Counted from the stretch's first letter, positions 45,882-57,228 are shown. The stretch is 64,000 nt of DNA from Sinorhizobium sp. BG8 (GCF_016864555.1 NZ_CP044011.1:1-64000), one strand, 5' to 3'. The notes: generated from the sequence alone by a model not told the origin. Made by a program: numbers and translations.

Positions 45882-46822
45882 TCAGTGCGTCTCGGACGCC
45901 TTTTCGTGCGCTTCGGCCGGCTCGGCATGCTGCTCGCCGCCCTCATGCGAGGCTCCGTCGGCAGGCAGCGCTTCCACGCCGGCACTGTCCGCTTCCTCGA
46001 TGGAGACCGGCCCGTGACTTTCGCCGGACGCTTCGCCCGCGGCAGCTGCCAGAGCCTCGAAACTGGTCGGATCTACGTGCTCTCCGGCGTCTTCGGCGGA
46101 ATGCTCGCCCTCCGCCGAAGCGTGTTCCTCAGCTGCTTCGTGGCCGCCGCTTTCTCCGTGTTCCGCCGGCTTCTCGCCATGGCCGCTTGCAGGAGCTGCC
46201 GCCCCGTGCCCGCTGCTGGAGCCGCCGTGTTCGCTCGCCTGCCCCTCGACGACGGGATCCGTACAGTCCTCGCGCTCGGTCATCGCGGTCACGATGTCCC
46301 GGATCTCGGCGAGGCTCAGTTCCTTCTTCTCGCCGTAAAACTCTCCGTTCTCTGCCGGGCTGCCTTCGACGTAGCGCGCCTCGAAGGGCGCTTTCATGCC
46401 CGGAATTGCTGCGGGCTTCGGAGCGAACAGCACCTCGGCTCCGATCGCACGGCCGCGCATGTCCGCTCGGACAGCGGGACCCGCCTCGTCGAGGAGGATG
46501 ACCTGATAGAGGTCGGCTTTCTCTTTGCCGGAAAACGAAGCGGCAACGCGAAGCGCCGTCTTGATGCGCACGTCGCCCTCGAGCGCGCGGGCGCGCACGA
46601 ACTTGCGGATCCACTGCTGGCCGTTCTTGTTGAGGCGCACCGTTTCCACGTTGACGCAGGCGACGCCGGAGATCTTCTCTGCCGGAGGACCGAGAATGGC
46701 CTCCTTGCCGAGAATGACCGCGCCGCACCCGAGGCGCCCGACAAAACAAGAATGCCGGCGCCGAGAATGACCACCTTGCGGGACAATCGCAATTTCGACG
46801 GGATGAACTTCGCCAAACGCAC
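45882..46822 (-). pseudogene. Membrane-anchored protein with His/Glu-rich tail, unknown, one frame break
   Basis: About 313 residues once one base is restored near 46737. The GTG at 46822 starts a short basic stretch, one membrane helix (KVVILGAGILVLSG), and a middle domain with CVNVETVRLNKNGQQWIRKF and GKEKADLYQVILLDEAGPA. The last 120 residues are low-complexity Glu, His, Gly and Ala. The basic N-side implies the tail faces the periplasm, where it could bind divalent metal. It is divergent from sitABCD. No family is recognised. Confidence 0.6.
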
Positions 46823-46950
46823 TACTCTCGGTTCAAAGCTACCGTGACCTCGAGAAGGAGACCGGCACGTAGGGGCAATCTAGCCATTGGGAGTTTCGGA
46901 AAACTTAAGGGCACGCCCCCGCATCACGAATGCCCTTCGGCGGCAAACCC

Positions 46951-47019
46951 TGCGAATGATTTGCAATAGCGTTGACACGCCTCATGGAATGCCTATATTT
47001 TATTGCAACTCACTCGCAA
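46951..47019 (+). promoter_or_regulatory. sitA promoter with two Mur-like palindromes
   Basis: TTGACA (46972-46977) and TATATT (46994-46999) are 16 bases apart, a near-consensus promoter. TGCGAAT-G-ATTTGCA (46951-46965) lies just upstream of the -35 and TTGC-N9-GCAA (47003-47019) just after the -10. Both resemble the TGCAAAT-type sites of the Fur-family manganese regulator Mur of rhizobia. Repression by Mn-Mur is inferred. Confidence 0.65.
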
Positions 47020-47033
47020 AAGCATGAGGCCTC

Positions 47034-47930
47034 ATGATTTCCGATATGCTGAAACCTCTCCTGCTGGCCCTTTCGTTCTTTTCCCTTGCGGCCGGTAGCG
47101 GCGAAGCATTGGCGAAGCCCAAGGTCGTGACGACGTTCACGATCATTGCAGACATGGCCCGCAACGTGGCCGGCGACGCCGCCGACGTGGAATCCATCAC
47201 GAAAGCGGGCGCCGAGATCCACAATTATCAGCCGACTCCGCAGGATATCTATCGCTCGCTTGATGCCGATCTGGTCCTGCGCAACGGTCTCAATCTCGAA
47301 CTGTGGTTCGAAAAGTTCCTGACAAACCTCGGCGATGTTCCGAATGTCGTCGTGACTGATGGCGTCGAGCCGATGAGCATCGTCGAAGGCCCCTACGAGG
47401 GCAAACCCAACCCGCATGCCTGGATGTCACCGGCGAATGCCCTCATCTACATCGAGAACATCCGCAAGGGTCTGACGAGCATCGATCCGGACAATGCCGA
47501 GATCTACGCCGCCAATGCCAAGGCCTACGGAGAAAAGATCACCGCGCTTTCGACCGAAATCCGCGACAGCATCGCCACCTTGCCGGAGAACAAGCGCTGG
47601 CTCGTCACCAGCGAGGGCGCCTTCAGCTACCTGACGCGTGACTTCGGATTGAAGGAACTGTTTCTCTGGCCGATCAACGCCGATCAGCAGGGCACGCCGA
47701 AGCAGGTCAAGGCTGTCATCGACGCGGTGCGCGAACACAACATCCACGTCGTGTTCAGCGAGAGCACGGTATCGTCCAAGCCCGCCGAACAGGTGGCAGC
47801 AGAGACGGGCGCCCGCTATGGCGGCGTGCTCTATGTCGACTCGCTCAGCGAGGCGGACGGGCCGGTACCCACCTATCTCGACCTGTTGCGCGTCACCTCG
47901 GAAACGATCGTGGAAGGCCTGACGAAATGA
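47034..47930 (+). CDS. sitA: Manganese/iron ABC transporter, substrate-binding protein
   Basis: 298-residue cluster 9 (A-I) metal-binding protein with a signal peptide ([20 protein letters not shown]). Metal ligands are suggested by [22 protein letters not shown] and the Glu/Asp region [12 protein letters not shown]. The four-gene layout (two permease genes) is SitABCD rather than the three-gene ZnuABC, so Mn and Fe are likely substrates. GAGG lies five bases before the ATG. Confidence 0.92.
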   Translation: MISDMLKPLLLALSFFSLAAGSGEALAKPKVVTTFTIIADMARNVAGDAADVESITKAGAEIHNYQPTPQDIYRSLDADLVLRNGLNLELWFEKFLTNLGDVPNVVVTDGVEPMSIVEGPYEGKPNPHAWMSPANALIYIENIRKGLTSIDPDNAEIYAANAKAYGEKITALSTEIRDSIATLPENKRWLVTSEGAFSYLTRDFGLKELFLWPINADQQGTPKQVKAVIDAVREHNIHVVFSESTVSSKPAEQVAAETGARYGGVLYVDSLSEADGPVPTYLDLLRVTSETIVEGLTK

Positions 47931-48799
47931 TGATGGGCAGCAGGGCGAAGAGCACGCCGGGGATTATCGCGGAAGACGTCACAGTCACCTATCGCAACGG
48001 CCACACCGCCCTGCGCCATGCAAGCTTCTCCGTGCCGAAGGGCACGATCACAGCCCTCGTCGGCGTGAACGGCAGCGGCAAGTCGACGCTGTTCAAGGCG
48101 ATCATGGGCTTCGTGCCGGTTGCCGCCGGCAAGGTCACGATCCTCGGCCTTTCGGTGAAGGAGGCGCTGAAGCGCAATCTCGTCGCCTATGTGCCGCAGG
48201 CGGAAGAGGTCGACTGGTCCTTCCCGGTCCTCGTCGAGGACGTGGTGATGATGGGCCGGTACGGTCACATGGGCTGGCTCCGCATACCATCCGCCAAGGA
48301 TCACAGGATGGTCGACGACGCTCTCGCCCGCGTCGGCATGAGCGACTACCGCAAGCGCCAGATCGGGGAACTCTCCGGCGGGCAGCGCAAGCGCGTGTTC
48401 CTCGCCCGGGCGCTGGCGCAGGAAGGCCAGGTGATCCTGCTCGACGAGCCGTTCACCGGCGTCGACGTCAACACTGAGGAACAGATCATCGAGCTTCTGC
48501 GCACGCTGCGCGCCGAGGGTCGGGTGATGCTCGTGTCCACCCACAATCTCGGCAGCGTCCCGGACTTCTGCGACCGGACGGTCTTCGTCAAGGGCACCGT
48601 CATCGCATCCGGCCTGACCTCGGAAACCTTCAACGAGACCAATCTGGAGCGCGCCTTCGGCGGCGTGCTCAGGCACTTCATCCTTGCTGGCCATGATCTT
48701 CACGAGGACGAGGATCCGCGCGAGATCAAGGTCATTTCCGACGACGAGCGCCCCTTCGTCATCTACGCGGAGCACAAGCCGGAAAAGACCGAGCAATGA
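47927..48799 (+). CDS. sitB: Manganese/iron ABC transporter, ATPase
   Basis: 290 residues. Walker [12 protein letters not shown], signature [15 protein letters not shown], Walker B VILLDEPF and switch His in [10 protein letters not shown]. Its ATG overlaps the sitA stop (ATGA). It powers the SitC/SitD channel at the inner face of the membrane. Confidence 0.93.
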   Translation: MMMGSRAKSTPGIIAEDVTVTYRNGHTALRHASFSVPKGTITALVGVNGSGKSTLFKAIMGFVPVAAGKVTILGLSVKEALKRNLVAYVPQAEEVDWSFPVLVEDVVMMGRYGHMGWLRIPSAKDHRMVDDALARVGMSDYRKRQIGELSGGQRKRVFLARALAQEGQVILLDEPFTGVDVNTEEQIIELLRTLRAEGRVMLVSTHNLGSVPDFCDRTVFVKGTVIASGLTSETFNETNLERAFGGVLRHFILAGHDLHEDEDPREIKVISDDERPFVIYAEHKPEKTEQ

Positions 48800-49668
48800 G
48801 CGCACTCCTGGAGCCTTTCAGCTACGACTACATGGTGAATGCCATGTGGGTCAGCGCCCTCGTCGGCTGCGTCTGCGGCTTCCTCTCGGCCTACCTGATG
48901 CTCAAGGGCTGGTCGCTGATCGGAGACGCGCTTTCCCATTCCATCGTGCCGGGCGTTGCGGGTGCCTACATGCTGGGTCTCCCCTTCTCGATCGGCGCCT
49001 TCCTGTCCGGTGGGCTTGCGGCTGGCGCCATGCTGTTCCTCAACCGCAGGACACGGCTGAAGGAGGATGCGATCATCGGCATGATCTTCACCTCCTTCTT
49101 CGGCATCGGCCTCTTCATGGTCTCGCTCTCGCCGACCTCGGTGAACATCCAGACCATCGCGCTCGGCAACATCCTGGCGATCACGCCCGGCGACACGCTT
49201 CAGCTTGCCATCATCGGTGGACTGACCCTCGCCATCCTGCTCGTCAAGTGGAAGGACCTGATGGTCGCCTTCTTCGACGAAAGCCACGCGCGTTCGATCG
49301 GCCTCAATCCGCTGGCGCTCAAGCTGCTCTTCTTTACCCTGCTCAGCGCCTCGACCGTCGCGGCCCTCCAGACCGTCGGCGCCTTCCTCGTCGTCGCCAT
49401 GGTCGTCACGCCAGGCGCGACGGCGTATCTGCTGACGGACCGGTTCCAGCGGCTTGTCCTCCTCGCCGCATTGCTCGGCGCCGCGACAAGCCTCGTCGGC
49501 GCCTATCTTTCCTATTTCCTCAATGGGGCGACCGGCGGCGTCATCGTGGTGCTGCAGACGGCGATCTTCCTTCTGGCCTTCGTCTTCGCACCAAAGCACG
49601 GTCTGCTGGCCGCGCGCCGCAAGGGACGACTGGCACTCGCGGGCGGCGCCGATGGAGAAGCGGCATGA
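48796..49668 (+). CDS. sitC: Manganese/iron ABC transporter, permease
   Basis: 290-residue ABC-3 family permease with about eight helices. It shows [20 protein letters not shown], and [20 protein letters not shown]. It overlaps sitB by four bases and sitD by four bases. Its paralogue sitD starts right after; the two form a heterodimeric channel. Confidence 0.92.
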   Translation: MSALLEPFSYDYMVNAMWVSALVGCVCGFLSAYLMLKGWSLIGDALSHSIVPGVAGAYMLGLPFSIGAFLSGGLAAGAMLFLNRRTRLKEDAIIGMIFTSFFGIGLFMVSLSPTSVNIQTIALGNILAITPGDTLQLAIIGGLTLAILLVKWKDLMVAFFDESHARSIGLNPLALKLLFFTLLSASTVAALQTVGAFLVVAMVVTPGATAYLLTDRFQRLVLLAALLGAATSLVGAYLSYFLNGATGGVIVVLQTAIFLLAFVFAPKHGLLAARRKGRLALAGGADGEAA

Positions 49669-50519
49669 ACGAGTTCGCCTTTCTTGCGTTGATGCCCTTC
49701 CAGCTTCCCTTCATGCAGAACGCCTTCGCGGTGACGCTGTTGATCTCGGTGCCGATGGCGCTGCTCTCCTGTTACCTCGTGCTCAAGGGCTGGTCGCTCA
49801 TGGGCGACGCCGTCTCGCATGCGGTCCTTCCGGGCGTCGTGGTCGCCTATGTGGTGGGACTGCCCTTCGCGGCTGGCGCCTTCGTGGCCGGGCTGTTCTG
49901 CGCGATCGCTGCCGGTTACCTCAAGGAAAACAGCCGCGTGAAGGAGGACACGATCCTCGGCATCGTCTTTTCCGGCATGTTCGGCCTCGGACTCGTGCTC
50001 TACGTGAAGGTCGAGCCGGACATCCACCTCGACCACATCCTCTTCGGCGACATGCTTGGCATTTCGCTCCGCGACATCGCTGAAACCGCCATCATCGCGG
50101 CCATCAGCACGGCCTTCATCCTCGTCTGGAGAAGGGACCTCCTGGTGCAGGCCTTCGATCGCCAGCACGCCTGCGCGATCGGCCTTCCCGTTCGCTTCCT
50201 CCACTATGGACTTCTCGCAGTGCTTTCGCTCGTCGTCGTTGGCGCGCTTAAGGCGGTCGGCATCATCCTGTCAGTCGCCATGCTGGTGGCACCGGGCGCC
50301 ATTGCATCGCTGGTCACGCGCCGCTTCGGCCCGATGCTCGTCGTCGCGGTTCTCGTCGCGGCCGGCTCCTCCTGCCTTGGAATCTATCTGAGCTTCTTCC
50401 TCGACAGTGCGCCTGCCCCCACCATCGTCGTGCTGATGACCATCCTCTTCGTCCTCGCCTTCCTGCTGCAGTTCAGGCGGCCCGAGACGGGACAGGCCGA
50501 CGCCGGCGGAAATCGCTGA
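49665..50519 (+). CDS. sitD: Manganese/iron ABC transporter, permease
   Basis: 284-residue ABC-3 family permease, homologous to SitC (CYLVLKGWSLMGDAVSHAVL, PGVVVAYVVGLPFAAGAFVA). The start at 49665 overlaps the sitC stop. The frame is open further upstream, but that part is a shadow of sitC. It is the last gene of the operon. Confidence 0.92.
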   Translation: MNEFAFLALMPFQLPFMQNAFAVTLLISVPMALLSCYLVLKGWSLMGDAVSHAVLPGVVVAYVVGLPFAAGAFVAGLFCAIAAGYLKENSRVKEDTILGIVFSGMFGLGLVLYVKVEPDIHLDHILFGDMLGISLRDIAETAIIAAISTAFILVWRRDLLVQAFDRQHACAIGLPVRFLHYGLLAVLSLVVVGALKAVGIILSVAMLVAPGAIASLVTRRFGPMLVVAVLVAAGSSCLGIYLSFFLDSAPAPTIVVLMTILFVLAFLLQFRRPETGQADAGGNR

Positions 50520-50732
50520 AGCCGACGGCGGCGGGGAGCCTCCTCCCTGCCCCGGGCACCGCGTTTCCAACCTTTCTTGCGGCCCGGCCGGTGGCAGTAA
50601 CGCTTGCGTGCCGGAAAATCAGTTCGGCGAAAAGGTTCCCTTTGGCTATCCATTGCTCTATCGTCCGCGGCGATCGGATGGCGCGGACGGCCGCATCGGT
50701 GGCGTCAGGCATCGGGGATAGACGGGACAGGC

Positions 50733-51968
50733 ATGGCAAATATCGGAATCGTCGGCGGCGGCATTATCGGCTGCGCCACCGCACTTCACCTCATCGAACA
50801 GGGGCATGATGTCACTGTCATCGAGCGCGATGCCGGCGGCCTGCCCGCGTCCGTCGGCAATGCCGGCATTCTCGCAGTTCCCGAAATAGATCCGGTCGCA
50901 CGCCCCGGCATGCTGCTGGCGGCGCCGAAGTGGCTGCTTGACCCGCTGGGGCCGCTCACCATCCGCTGGCAGGACCTGCCCGCGCTCACCCCCTGGCTCG
51001 CCCGTTTCCTCATGTCGTCGCGACCCGCCAACGTCGAACATGCGCGCCGCTCGCTGCTGTTCCTGATGAAGTCGGCGGAAGACGACCACCTCAACATGGG
51101 GCAGATGGTTGGGATCTCCGGCCACATCCGCTCCACGGGAGCACTGACGATCTTCGACACGCTGGTTGCACGCGACAAGGCCTTTGCCCATGAGGAACGG
51201 ACCTCGGCGCTTCTCGGCTCCAAAATCGAGAAGCTCGATGCCGAGGAAGCGCGCCGCCGCGTACCGGCATTGAAGGGCAACTTCGCGGGCGCCGTGTTCA
51301 ACGACGGCTACAAGACATTCGAGTACCCGCTGACGCTGCTGCGCCGCCTGCAATCTTCGATCCGCGCCCGCGCCACCGTCATAGACGCAGCGGCCTCCGC
51401 GATCGAGCCGACGGCCCAGGGCATCGCCGTTTCGACCGAAGGCGGAAACCGCCACGTCTTCGACAAGATCGCCATTACCGCCGGGGTCTGGTCGCGCGAC
51501 CTGCTGACGGGGCTCGGCCTCAAGCCGTCGCTGGAGACCGAGCGCGGCTACAACACGACCTACGTCAACCCTTCACTGACCCTTGAAATGCCGGTGTTCT
51601 TCTCCGAACACGGCTTTGTCGCGACGCCGTTCGAGAACGCGCTTCGCATCGGCGGCGCCGTCGAGCTCGCACGGCCCGATGCGCCCGCGAACTATGGCCG
51701 CGCCCGGGCGATGCGCCAGAAGATGCGCCGCTACGTGCCCGATCTTCCCGAGGAGGGCGGCACGGAGTGGATGGGACGCAGGCCGTCGACGCCCGATTCC
51801 CTGCCGGTAATCAGTTTGCATCCAAAGGACCCGCGCATCGCCATGGCCTTCGGACATGGGCACCTCGGCCTGACGCTTTCCGCCGTGACAGGACGCCACG
51901 TGGCGAACCTGCTTTCGGGACCCGCGGCTCCCGAACTCGAGGCGTTTTCCATCAGGCGTTTCCAGTAG
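50733..51968 (+). CDS. FAD-dependent oxidoreductase of the D-amino-acid dehydrogenase (DadA) family
   Basis: 411 residues. N-terminal dinucleotide motif GIVGGGIIGCATALHLIEQG, then the DAO-type second motif near the C-terminus (MGRRPSTPDSLPVI, AFGHGHLGLTLSAVTGRH). Members deaminate D-amino acids and pass electrons to the respiratory chain; a cytosolic or membrane-edge location is usual. The start at 50733 has GGGACAGG. It is 50 bases before a nucleoside hydrolase, so they could share a message. The true substrate is open. Confidence 0.88.
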   Translation: MANIGIVGGGIIGCATALHLIEQGHDVTVIERDAGGLPASVGNAGILAVPEIDPVARPGMLLAAPKWLLDPLGPLTIRWQDLPALTPWLARFLMSSRPANVEHARRSLLFLMKSAEDDHLNMGQMVGISGHIRSTGALTIFDTLVARDKAFAHEERTSALLGSKIEKLDAEEARRRVPALKGNFAGAVFNDGYKTFEYPLTLLRRLQSSIRARATVIDAAASAIEPTAQGIAVSTEGGNRHVFDKIAITAGVWSRDLLTGLGLKPSLETERGYNTTYVNPSLTLEMPVFFSEHGFVATPFENALRIGGAVELARPDAPANYGRARAMRQKMRRYVPDLPEEGGTEWMGRRPSTPDSLPVISLHPKDPRIAMAFGHGHLGLTLSAVTGRHVANLLSGPAAPELEAFSIRRFQ

Positions 51969-52018
51969 CATTACCCGGCGACAGCGTTCCCGGGGCATTC
52001 CGAGAAGAGAACTTCAGC

Positions 52019-52978
52019 ATGCACAAGGTCATTTTCGACACGGATCCGGGCATCGACGACGCGATGGCGCTTCTGTTCCTGCATCATCATCCCGAGATCG
52101 ACCTCATCGGCATAACGACGGTTTTCGGCAATGCGTCCGTCGAGACCACCACGCGAAATGCACTTTTCCTCAAGCAGGCCTGGGATATTCCCGCGCCCGT
52201 CGCCATGGGCAACGGCAAGACCTACGTTCCCGAACGCCATTCCGCCGACTGGCCTGTGATGATCCACGGCCATGACGGTCTCGGCAACATCGACGTTCCC
52301 GACGTCGTCGATCTTCCGGTTGATCCGCGCCCGGCGCATCGGTTCATCATCGATACGATCCGCGCCAATCCCGGCGAGGTGACGATCATAGCCGTCGGCC
52401 GCATGTCCAACCTTGCCCATGCGCTGCGCGAGGATCCGCAGATCGCCAATCTCGCGCGCCAGGTCATCATCATGGGTGGCGCCTTCGACGTGCCGGGCAA
52501 CGTCACGCCCGCGGCGGAAGCCAACATCCACGGCGACCCCGAAGCGGCTGATGTCGTGATGACGGCGGCCTGGCCGGTGGTGGTCGTCGGCCTCGACGTC
52601 ACCATGAAGACGGTGATGACGCGCGACATGCTGGCCGGGCTCGTGTCCGCCGGCGGAGAGCGCGTCAGGCTCCTTTCCGACATCTCGCAAATCTACATCG
52701 ACTTCTACGGACGGCACGTTGAGGACGCGATGGTTGTCCACGACAGTTGCGCCTGCGTCTATCTGGTCGCGCCCGAGCACTTCACCACCCGCAGCGGTGC
52801 GATACGGGTGGCGACGAGCGGCGTCGCCGACGGCCAGACGATCCAGAAGCCAGACGGGCGGCACTTCCCGCCGGGAGACTGGGACGGCTACCCGAGCCAG
52901 CTTGCCTGCATCGATATCGACGCGCCGGCCGTGCTCCGCCTCCTGGGCGAGACGCTGGCCTCACCCGCCCGGCCCTGA
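52019..52978 (+). CDS. Nucleoside hydrolase
   Basis: 319 residues, IunH/RihA-type N-ribohydrolase. The Ca-binding Asp cluster is FDTDPGIDDAMALLFL, a core segment is LIGITTVFGNASVETTTRNA, and the active-site His/Asp region is VVHDSCACVYLVAPE. It releases base and ribose from purine or pyrimidine nucleosides. The start at 52019 follows GAAGAGA. Preferred base not predictable. Confidence 0.93.
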   Translation: MHKVIFDTDPGIDDAMALLFLHHHPEIDLIGITTVFGNASVETTTRNALFLKQAWDIPAPVAMGNGKTYVPERHSADWPVMIHGHDGLGNIDVPDVVDLPVDPRPAHRFIIDTIRANPGEVTIIAVGRMSNLAHALREDPQIANLARQVIIMGGAFDVPGNVTPAAEANIHGDPEAADVVMTAAWPVVVVGLDVTMKTVMTRDMLAGLVSAGGERVRLLSDISQIYIDFYGRHVEDAMVVHDSCACVYLVAPEHFTTRSGAIRVATSGVADGQTIQKPDGRHFPPGDWDGYPSQLACIDIDAPAVLRLLGETLASPARP

Positions 52979-53000
52979 AGGACCGGAGACAGTCCACGCA

Positions 53001-53693
53001 TCACGGTTCCAGCGGCAGACGCCAGTCGATCGGTTCGCGGCCCTTCGACTTGAGGAAGTCGTTCGCCTTGGAAAAATGACGGCAGCCGAAGAAACCGTTG
53101 TGGGCGGAAAGCGGCGAGGGATGCGGCGCCCTGAGCACGAGATGGCGCCGGTGGTCGACGAAGCTTGCCTTCTTCTGGGCATAGGAACCCCAGAGCATGA
53201 AAACGACCGGATTGCCGTTCTCGTTGACGGCGCGGATCACGGCGTCGGTGAACTGCTCCCATCCCCGCCCCTGGTGCGAGGCCGCACGTCCCATCTCCAC
53301 GGTCAGCACGCTGTTGAGGAGCAGGACGCCCTGTTGGGCCCAGTGCTCGAGAAATCCGTGACGGGCCGGCGCGATGCCGAGATCGCTGTCGAGTTCCTTG
53401 TAGATGTTGATGAGCGACGGCGGGATCCTGACACCCGGTCTGACGCTGAAGCAGAGCCCATGCGCCTGTCCCTCACCGTGGTACGGATCCTGGCCGAGGA
53501 TGACGACGCGCACATCGTCGAGGGGGGTGAGGTCGAGTGCGCGGAAATACTCCGCACCCTTCGGGAAGATACGTTTGCCCTGTTCCTTCTCCGTTACGAG
53601 AAAGCTTCTGAGCGACGCCATGTACGGGCTGCCGAACTCCGCCGACAACGGCGCCTTCCAACTCTCTCCGATGCGGATGTCTCCGGTCGTCAT
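53001..53693 (-). CDS. ung: Uracil-DNA glycosylase, family 1
   Basis: 230 residues. The catalytic water-activating motif is GQDPYHGEGQAHGLCFSV and the DNA-intercalating motif is APHPSPLSAHNGFFGCRHFS. It removes uracil from DNA at the start of base-excision repair. It is convergent with the nucleoside hydrolase (22 bases apart). Confidence 0.97.
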   Translation of the reverse strand: MTTGDIRIGESWKAPLSAEFGSPYMASLRSFLVTEKEQGKRIFPKGAEYFRALDLTPLDDVRVVILGQDPYHGEGQAHGLCFSVRPGVRIPPSLINIYKELDSDLGIAPARHGFLEHWAQQGVLLLNSVLTVEMGRAASHQGRGWEQFTDAVIRAVNENGNPVVFMLWGSYAQKKASFVDHRRHLVLRAPHPSPLSAHNGFFGCRHFSKANDFLKSKGREPIDWRLPLEP

Positions 53694-53812
53694 GCGATGC
53701 TCCCTTCACCCTTCCTCTATCGCCAAAACGCCGCGGCCTGTCGAGCGTGAATGCGCGACAGGCGTGCGAATGCCGGCAACGAAGCTGAATGGGAAAGCGG
53801 GACGAACGGGTC

Positions 53813-54538
53813 TCAGGCGGCCGACAGAAGCCTCTGACGCACGGTCTCGGCGGTCTGCGCCTTCCGCGCCTTAGCCGCGACACGCTGCACGATCTCACGC
53901 CCGAGGGCGCGGGCATTCTCCTGCGCCTTTTCGAGATTGCTGACCTTGCGGGCGTCCATCGTGTAGAGCGTCTCGCCGCACCCGAAGATGTCGCGATAGG
54001 CCGAGCGCTCGATGATCGGCGTGTCCAGGACATCCACGCGGCGTTTTGCCAGCAGATCCTTGACCGCGATCAGTGCGCGCGTGGTGACCATGGAATTGAC
54101 GCGGGTGAGCACCACGGAATGCGCGATGCGGATGTCGGCCTTGTCCTCGAGATACTGGAGGAGCTCGATGACGTTGGCGCCGCCCTGCGCATCCATAGCC
54201 GATCCCTGGACGGGAATGAGCACGTGATCCGAGTAACCGACGGCCTTGGCGAGAAGCGAGTTGCGCGAGCCGGGCAGGTCGATCAGCACGTAGTCGCTCC
54301 GGCCGCGCTCCTCGGCGACATGCCCGTCGATCGTTCCCATCGTGACGTAGGTTACGACGGAAAGGTTCTTCCGGCTCTCCGCCGTGGCGGCCTCGAACCA
54401 GCGGGTGATCCACTGCTGCGGGTCGGCGTCGAGAACCGAGACCCGGTAGCCCATGCGGGCAAGCTCGGTGGCGACCAGGAGAACGGCAGTGGTCTTGCCC
54501 GCTCCGCCCTTGGTGTTGGCAAACGTGATGACTGGCAT
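53813..54538 (-). CDS. ParA-family ATPase, orphan
   Basis: 241 residues. Deviant Walker A KGGAGKTT (residues about 10-17), VSVLDADPQQWITRWF, and the Walker B-like segment SDYVLIDLPGSRN. The start at 54538 is better spaced from AGGA than the ATG just before it. No ParB gene is nearby, so it is an orphan ParA/MinD-like protein. It lies downstream of cheB, so it may help position chemotaxis or other cell-body structures, but that is inference. Confidence 0.85.
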   Translation of the reverse strand: MPVITFANTKGGAGKTTAVLLVATELARMGYRVSVLDADPQQWITRWFEAATAESRKNLSVVTYVTMGTIDGHVAEERGRSDYVLIDLPGSRNSLLAKAVGYSDHVLIPVQGSAMDAQGGANVIELLQYLEDKADIRIAHSVVLTRVNSMVTTRALIAVKDLLAKRRVDVLDTPIIERSAYRDIFGCGETLYTMDARKVSNLEKAQENARALGREIVQRVAAKARKAQTAETVRQRLLSAA

Positions 54539-54781
54539 CATCGATCCTTCGAATGGGTTCGTGAGCCTTGTCATCGCTCGTCCAGTACCGCACATGGTAC
54601 CGGGATCTATTTTGCCCGCATCATGGTTAACGGATGATAAAGCGCGCCTGACGCATATCTCCCGGAAGAGGTTATCGGCCCGGGCTAAAGTGAGACGCAG
54701 GAACAGGGACGGAAAGGGCATTAACCCTCTGTTTCTGCAGAACTTCGGGCGCGGGTTCGCTCAGCTTTTGCAGGAAATTCG

Positions 54782-55860
<1,079 letters not shown>

Positions 55861-55869
55861 GAGCGGACT

Positions 55870-56721
55870 TCAGACTTTCTTGAACACGGTATTCGCGACC
55901 TGCTTGATCGGAAGGTTGATTCCGGTCACCGTTTCCGAGTGGCCGATATAGAGGTAGCCGCCCGGCACCAGCCGATCGCAAAGCCGCGACAGCACGTGGG
56001 ACTGGGTCGGCTTGTCGAAATAGATGAGCACGTTGCGGCAGAAGATGATGTGCATGGGATCGCCGACCTTGTAGGCGTCGTCCATCAGGTTCAGCCGGCC
56101 GAAGCCGATCGACGAGCGCAGCGAAGGCTTGATCCGCACGTCGCGGCGGGAAGGATCGCGCGCGGTCATGACGTACTTTTTCCTCAGCGCCGGCGGAACG
56201 GGATCGACCATTTCCTCCGCGTAGATGCCGCGCCACGCCGTGCGCAGCACGTCGGTGGAAAGGTCGGTCGCGAGAATACGGTAGTCGAGCCCGGAGTTTC
56301 CGGAAGCGAATTCGGCAAGCACCATCGCCATGGTGTAGGGCTCGGCCCCCGTCGAGCAGGCCGAACTCCACAGCCGCAGGCGCTTGTGCCCGGCATTGAC
56401 GAGAGCCGGCAGCGCCTCCTGCTCCATATGCTCGAAATGCTTCGGCTCCCGGAAGAAGTCCGTCTTGTTCGTGGTCACGGCATCGATCAGGTAGACCGAT
56501 TCCGTTTCGATGCCGCCCTCCTTGAACAGGAAGTGGCAATAGGCATCGAATGTTGGAATGCCGGTCGCGCGCAATCGCCGGCGCAGCCGGCCTTCCAGCA
56601 TGGTCATCTTGGTGATCGGCATCTTGATGCCGCTGTAGTCGTAGATGTACTTCGACAGCGCCTCGAAATTGCGGTTGCTGATGCGATCGTCAGAATATTG
56701 GACTCTCTCCGCTTGCCCCAC
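55870..56721 (-). CDS. cheR: Chemotaxis protein methyltransferase CheR
   Basis: 283 residues, S-adenosylmethionine-dependent methylation of receptor glutamates. The N-terminal helical domain ends near KTDFFREPKHFEHM, the SAM loop is LWSSACSTGAEPYTMAMV, and the catalytic segment is IIFCRNVLIYFDKPTQSHVL. GTG start at 56721 with GGAG eight bases upstream. It lies nine bases before cheB and 23 after cheW. Confidence 0.95.
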   Translation of the reverse strand: MGQAERVQYSDDRISNRNFEALSKYIYDYSGIKMPITKMTMLEGRLRRRLRATGIPTFDAYCHFLFKEGGIETESVYLIDAVTTNKTDFFREPKHFEHMEQEALPALVNAGHKRLRLWSSACSTGAEPYTMAMVLAEFASGNSGLDYRILATDLSTDVLRTAWRGIYAEEMVDPVPPALRKKYVMTARDPSRRDVRIKPSLRSSIGFGRLNLMDDAYKVGDPMHIIFCRNVLIYFDKPTQSHVLSRLCDRLVPGGYLYIGHSETVTGINLPIKQVANTVFKKV

Positions 56722-56744
56722 GGCGACGCTCCGTTATGCGAATT

Positions 56745-57227
56745 CTATGGCAGCGCTGCCGGCTTGCGCCAACGCCGTTTCCGCCCCGAGAAGAGGCGTG
56801 CGAGATCGACGATCACGACGAAGCCGCCGTTCCTGCGCACGACGCCCGAGATGTAGTCCGAGCGCCAGCGCACGCCGATGTCCGGCGCACCCTCGATCTC
56901 ATCCTGACGGAAGGGCACGACCTCGAAGACCCGGTCGGCGACCAAGCCGAGCGTCATGATGCGATCCTTCATCGGTACGTCGAGGACCAGTATGCGTGTG
57001 TGCGGCGTCTTGACCGTACGGCTCATCCCGAGGCGCAGGCGCAGATCGATGACCGGCACCCCCTGCCCGCGAACGTCCCTGAGGCCCAGCAGATATTCCG
57101 GGCCGTGGGGGATCTTGAAAGCTTCCTCGTGGTCCAGGATTTCCCGGACCACCTCGACAGGCACGGCGAAGACCTCCTCGCCGAGGCTGAATGTCACGAA
57201 CTGGGACTCGGCAGACGTGCTTGCCAT
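56745..57227 (-). CDS. cheW: Chemotaxis coupling protein CheW (first of two)
   Basis: 160-residue SH3-like adapter linking receptors to CheA. It holds FVTFSLGEEVFAVPVEVVRE, GLRDVRGQGVPVIDLRLRLG and MTLGLVADRVFEVVPF. It has an unusual basic C-terminus (SGRKRRWRKPAALP). It follows the first-listed receptor's stop by one base, in operon. The second CheW at 60935 is more distant in sequence, so the two may serve different receptors. Confidence 0.93.
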   Translation of the reverse strand: MASTSAESQFVTFSLGEEVFAVPVEVVREILDHEEAFKIPHGPEYLLGLRDVRGQGVPVIDLRLRLGMSRTVKTPHTRILVLDVPMKDRIMTLGLVADRVFEVVPFRQDEIEGAPDIGVRWRSDYISGVVRRNGGFVVIVDLARLFSGRKRRWRKPAALP

Positions 57228-57228
57228 G

